A stretch of DNA of 7,786 nucleotides from Actinomycetes bacterium (GTDB taxonomy: Bacteria > Actinomycetota > Acidimicrobiia > Acidimicrobiales > RAAP-2): positions 1 to 7,786 of the forward strand of contig JAJZYE010000036.1 of the NCBI GenBank assembly GCA_021806055.1, in the 5' to 3' direction. The stretch's first letter is position 1; each line of letters begins with the position of its first letter. The translations under genes and the position numbers were made by a program. This document shows, piece after piece, positions 6,170-7,786 of this stretch. The notes under the pieces were generated by a model. It did no database searches, was not told where the DNA came from, and saw only the letters and a list, made by a program, of their open reading frames with translations.

Positions 6170-6184
6170 ATAAGCAACTATACT
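6155..6184 (+). promoter_or_regulatory. Sigma-70-type promoter of yceI
   Basis: A perfect -35 TTGACA (6155-6160) and a -10 TATACT (6179-6184, five of six to consensus) are separated by 18 bp. Transcription would start near 6191, giving a leader of about 42 nt. It is by far the best promoter in the window. The -35 box sits in the middle of the weaker operator copy and the main palindrome ends 4 bp upstream, so bound MarR would block RNA polymerase. Confidence 0.8.
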
Positions 6185-6215
6185 AGGCGTTGCACAGAGA
6201 GTGCGAGAACTGTCC

Positions 6216-6220
6216 AGGAG
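6216..6220 (+). promoter_or_regulatory. Ribosome binding site of yceI
   Basis: AGGAG lies 12 nt before the ATG at 6233, longer than the usual 5-9 nt. It is the only good Shine-Dalgarno core before the family-consistent start and decides against the TTG at 6155, which lies inside the promoter. Confidence 0.55.
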
Positions 6221-6232
6221 AATGACACCACT

Positions 6233-6778
6233 ATGAGCAACCTGCCCACCCCCGGCACCTACACCGTCGATCCGACTCACTCCAACATCACGTTCGTGGC
6301 ACGCCACCTGGTCGCGTCCAAGGTTCGTGGAAGCTTCACCGAGTTCGAGGGAACGATCACCATCGGTGACAGCATCGAGAACTCCTCGGTCACCGCGACC
6401 GCGCAGGCGGCGAGCATCACGACCAACAACGAGATGCGTGACGGCCACCTGAAGAGCGCCGACTTCCTCGACCAGGAGCACTTTCCCGTCTTGACCCTCA
6501 CGTCGACGTCGATCACGCCCAAGGGTGGCGACAACTACACGATGGTCGCCAACCTCACCGTGCGCGGGGTGACCAAGCCCGTGACCTTCGACCTCGAGTA
6601 CCTGGGCAGTGGTCCGGGCATGGCGCCGGGCGTGACCGTGGTCGGCTTCGAGGCCCGCGCGGAAGTCGACCGTCGCGACTTCGCCGTGAACTTCGAGGGA
6701 TCGTTGGAGAACGGCAGCCTGGTCGTTGGTAACAGGGTGGTGCTCGAGCTGGCCGTGGAGGCGGCGCACCAGGCCTAG
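6233..6778 (+). CDS. YceI-family lipocalin-like protein
   Basis: A 181-residue protein (ATG 6233 to TAG 6776-6778) of the YceI family, extended beta-barrels related to lipocalins that hold polyisoprenoid or other lipid-like molecules. Family landmarks in order: GTYTVDPTHSNITFVARHL (8-26), GSFTEFEGTITI (33-44), MRDGHLKSADFLDQEHFPVL (68-87), LTVRGVTKPVTFDLEYLG (108-125), EVDRRDFAVNF (144-154) and a closing VGNRVVLELAVEA strand (165-177). E. coli YceI is periplasmic with a signal peptide; this one has no hydrophobic leader and should be cytoplasmic, like many actinobacterial members. Upstream in-frame codons back to TTG 6155 overlap the promoter and are rejected. The gene stands alone, between its own regulated promoter and a strong hairpin, divergent from the MarR gene, which implies inducible expression in response to whatever MarR senses. 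Its ligand and role are unknown. Confidence 0.93.
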   Translation: MSNLPTPGTYTVDPTHSNITFVARHLVASKVRGSFTEFEGTITIGDSIENSSVTATAQAASITTNNEMRDGHLKSADFLDQEHFPVLTLTSTSITPKGGDNYTMVANLTVRGVTKPVTFDLEYLGSGPGMAPGVTVVGFEARAEVDRRDFAVNFEGSLENGSLVVGNRVVLELAVEAAHQA

Positions 6779-6790
6779 TACCGCGTCGCT

Positions 6791-6834
6791 CGCGCCCCAC
6801 GCCGTGCCGGGAGACCGGCGCGGCGTGGGGCGCG
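6791..6834 (+). terminator. Strong GC hairpin after yceI, no U-tract
   Basis: CGCGCCCCACGCCG (6791-6804) pairs perfectly with CGGCGTGGGGCGCG (6821-6834). Inside it, a T-G wobble (6805/6820) and a further 5-bp stem GCCGG/CCGGC close a GAGA tetraloop (6811-6814) of the GNRA type. This gives about 20 continuous pairs beginning 12 nt after the yceI stop. No run of T follows, as is common for hairpin terminators of high-GC actinobacteria. A role in 3'-end stabilisation is the alternative. It would insulate yceI from the dehydrogenase gene 72 bp further on. Confidence 0.75.
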
Positions 6835-6905
6835 CGTCGTTGGGAGGCGAACGCGAGGGATGCCGGGGCGATGGCGTGACCCGCGTTTGCTGGCAGACTG
6901 GTCCG

Positions 6906-7786
6906 ATGCCATTTGTTTCCCTCAACCCCACTACCGAAGAGGTCATCGCCGAGTACCCGGTCGCGTCGCCGTCCCAGGTCGACGCAGCGCTGGAACGCGC
7001 CCACCACGCGTTCGCCTCGTGGCGCGTGACGCCGTTCAGTGAACGGGCGCACGTGATGGTACGTGCGGCCGAGCTGCTCGAGGGCGAGGTGCCGGTCATC
7101 GCCGCCCTCATGACCAGCGAGATGGGAAAGTCGTTCAACGCCGCGCGCGGTGAGGTGGTGAAGTGCGCGTTGACGATGCGCTACTTCGCCGAGAACGCCG
7201 AGGAGTTCCTCGCGACGCAGACGATCACGACCAGCGGATCGCGCAGCGGGGTGCGCTTCGACCCGGTCGGGGCGATTCTCGCCATCATGCCCTGGAACTT
7301 CCCACTCTGGCAGGTGGTGCGCTTCGCCGTGCCGACGCTGATGGCGGGCAACGTGGTGGTCGTCAAGCACGCCCCCAACGTCCCGGGGTCCGCGCAGTAC
7401 CTCACGGACCTCTTCCTGCGAGCAGGGTTTCCCGAGGGCGTCGTGACGAATCTCTTCGTCGAGGTCGACACGATCGGAGACATCATCGCCGACCCGCGCA
7501 TCGCCGGGGTGACGTTGACCGGGTCGGAACGAGCGGGTCGCTCCGTCGCCGAGATCGCCGGTCGGCACCTGAAGAAGTGCGTGCTCGAGCTCGGCGGGTC
7601 CGACGCGTTCATCGTGGGTGCCCACGCGGACCTCGACCTGGCGGTTCCGATGGCGGTGACGGCACGCGTCCAGAACAACGGCCAGGCCTGTATCGCCGCC
7701 AAGCGCTTCATCGTGGTGGCCGAGCGGGCGAAGGAGTTCCTCGAGCGCTTCAGCGCCGCGATGGCTGCGGTCCCGACGGGCGACCC
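6906..7786 (+). CDS. NAD(P)-dependent aldehyde dehydrogenase, succinate-semialdehyde dehydrogenase-like (3' end outside window)
   Basis: An open frame from ATG 6906 to the end of the window gives 293 residues of an aldehyde dehydrogenase, a family usually about 455-500 long. Visible landmarks: substrate and cofactor domain start SLNPTTEEVIAEYPV (5-19), PWNFPLW with the oxyanion Asn N131, cofactor-binding K154 in VVKHAPN, TGS (205-207) of the nucleotide fold, the general base E228 in LELGGSD, and the nucleophile C262 in NNGQACIAAKRFIV. The short N-terminus, KHAPNVPGS and QACIAAKRFIV fit the GabD1-type succinate-semialdehyde dehydrogenases of actinobacteria, which feed 4-aminobutyrate carbon into succinate. 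Other short-chain aldehyde substrates cannot be excluded. No Shine-Dalgarno sequence precedes the ATG. A poor -10-like CAGACT (6894-6899) ends 6 nt upstream. The 71 bp from the hairpin (6834) to the start show nothing else. Confidence 0.92.
   Translation, partial: MPFVSLNPTTEEVIAEYPVASPSQVDAALERAHHAFASWRVTPFSERAHVMVRAAELLEGEVPVIAALMTSEMGKSFNAARGEVVKCALTMRYFAENAEEFLATQTITTSGSRSGVRFDPVGAILAIMPWNFPLWQVVRFAVPTLMAGNVVVVKHAPNVPGSAQYLTDLFLRAGFPEGVVTNLFVEVDTIGDIIADPRIAGVTLTGSERAGRSVAEIAGRHLKKCVLELGGSDAFIVGAHADLDLAVPMAVTARVQNNGQACIAAKRFIVVAERAKEFLERFSAAMAAVPTGD

Noticed and set aside
6222..6236. Tiny upstream frame ATG-ACA-CCA-CTA-TGA overlapping the yceI start
   Set aside because: The AGGAG is only 1 nt before this ATG, too close for initiation, and a four-codon frame of this kind can easily arise by chance.
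6140..7625. Two long minus-strand open frames antisense to yceI and the dehydrogenase
   Set aside because: Both oppose genes with well conserved motifs, show shadow-frame composition, and one runs through the marR-yceI promoter.
1..7786. Mobile element, defence system, CRISPR array, tRNA or biosynthetic cluster
   Set aside because: Reading both strands gave no transposase, integrase, nuclease, spaced direct repeats, cloverleaf or modular synthase; the genes are ordinary chromosomal functions.

Overview
This window is GC-rich (about two thirds G+C by eye) and densely packed, with eight protein-coding genes and almost no spare DNA. The gene content suggests a high-GC actinobacterium: GNAT acetyltransferases, a long type-2 isoleucyl-tRNA synthetase, a MarR/YceI pair and a GabD1-like aldehyde dehydrogenase. 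I cannot name the genus. An acidimicrobial lineage is possible but is only a guess. I saw no tRNA or rRNA gene, insertion sequence, phage gene, CRISPR array or attachment site.

Layout, left to right. Positions 1-294 hold the 3' end of a glutathione peroxidase gene (+). A two-domain GNAT acetyltransferase (301-1227, -) converges on it. Divergent from that, across 38 bp, is a HAD-family sugar-phosphate phosphatase related to HxpB/YniC (1266-1937, +). It converges with a second, single-domain GNAT (1934-2410, -), and the two genes share one CTAG as both stop codons. Divergent from this GNAT, across 56 bp, is ileS (2467-5613, +), a 1048-residue isoleucyl-tRNA synthetase. A MarR-family repressor gene (5655-6116, -) converges on ileS. 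An AT-rich, palindrome-rich control region (about 6117-6232) separates it from the divergent yceI gene (6233-6778, +). A strong 44-nt hairpin follows yceI. The window ends inside a succinate-semialdehyde-dehydrogenase-like gene (6906-7786, +).

Most genes look like separate transcription units and no long operon is visible. The one clear regulatory unit is marR-yceI. A near-consensus promoter (TTGACA, 18 bp, TATACT) drives yceI. The -35 box lies at the centre of a second, weaker copy of an 18-bp palindrome whose best copy sits just upstream. This fits a MarR protein repressing yceI and itself.

Most of the window is ordinary. The two points most worth following are the swapped class I signature in IleRS (G-L-H-H where H-x-G-H is usual), a form linked to extreme mupirocin resistance, and the tandem operator layout between marR and yceI. 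Smaller points are TAG as the stop codon in six of seven complete gene ends, several starts placed 6-8 nt behind a TAnnnT box (possible leaderless mRNAs), and a 15-nt tandem duplication near the end of ileS.
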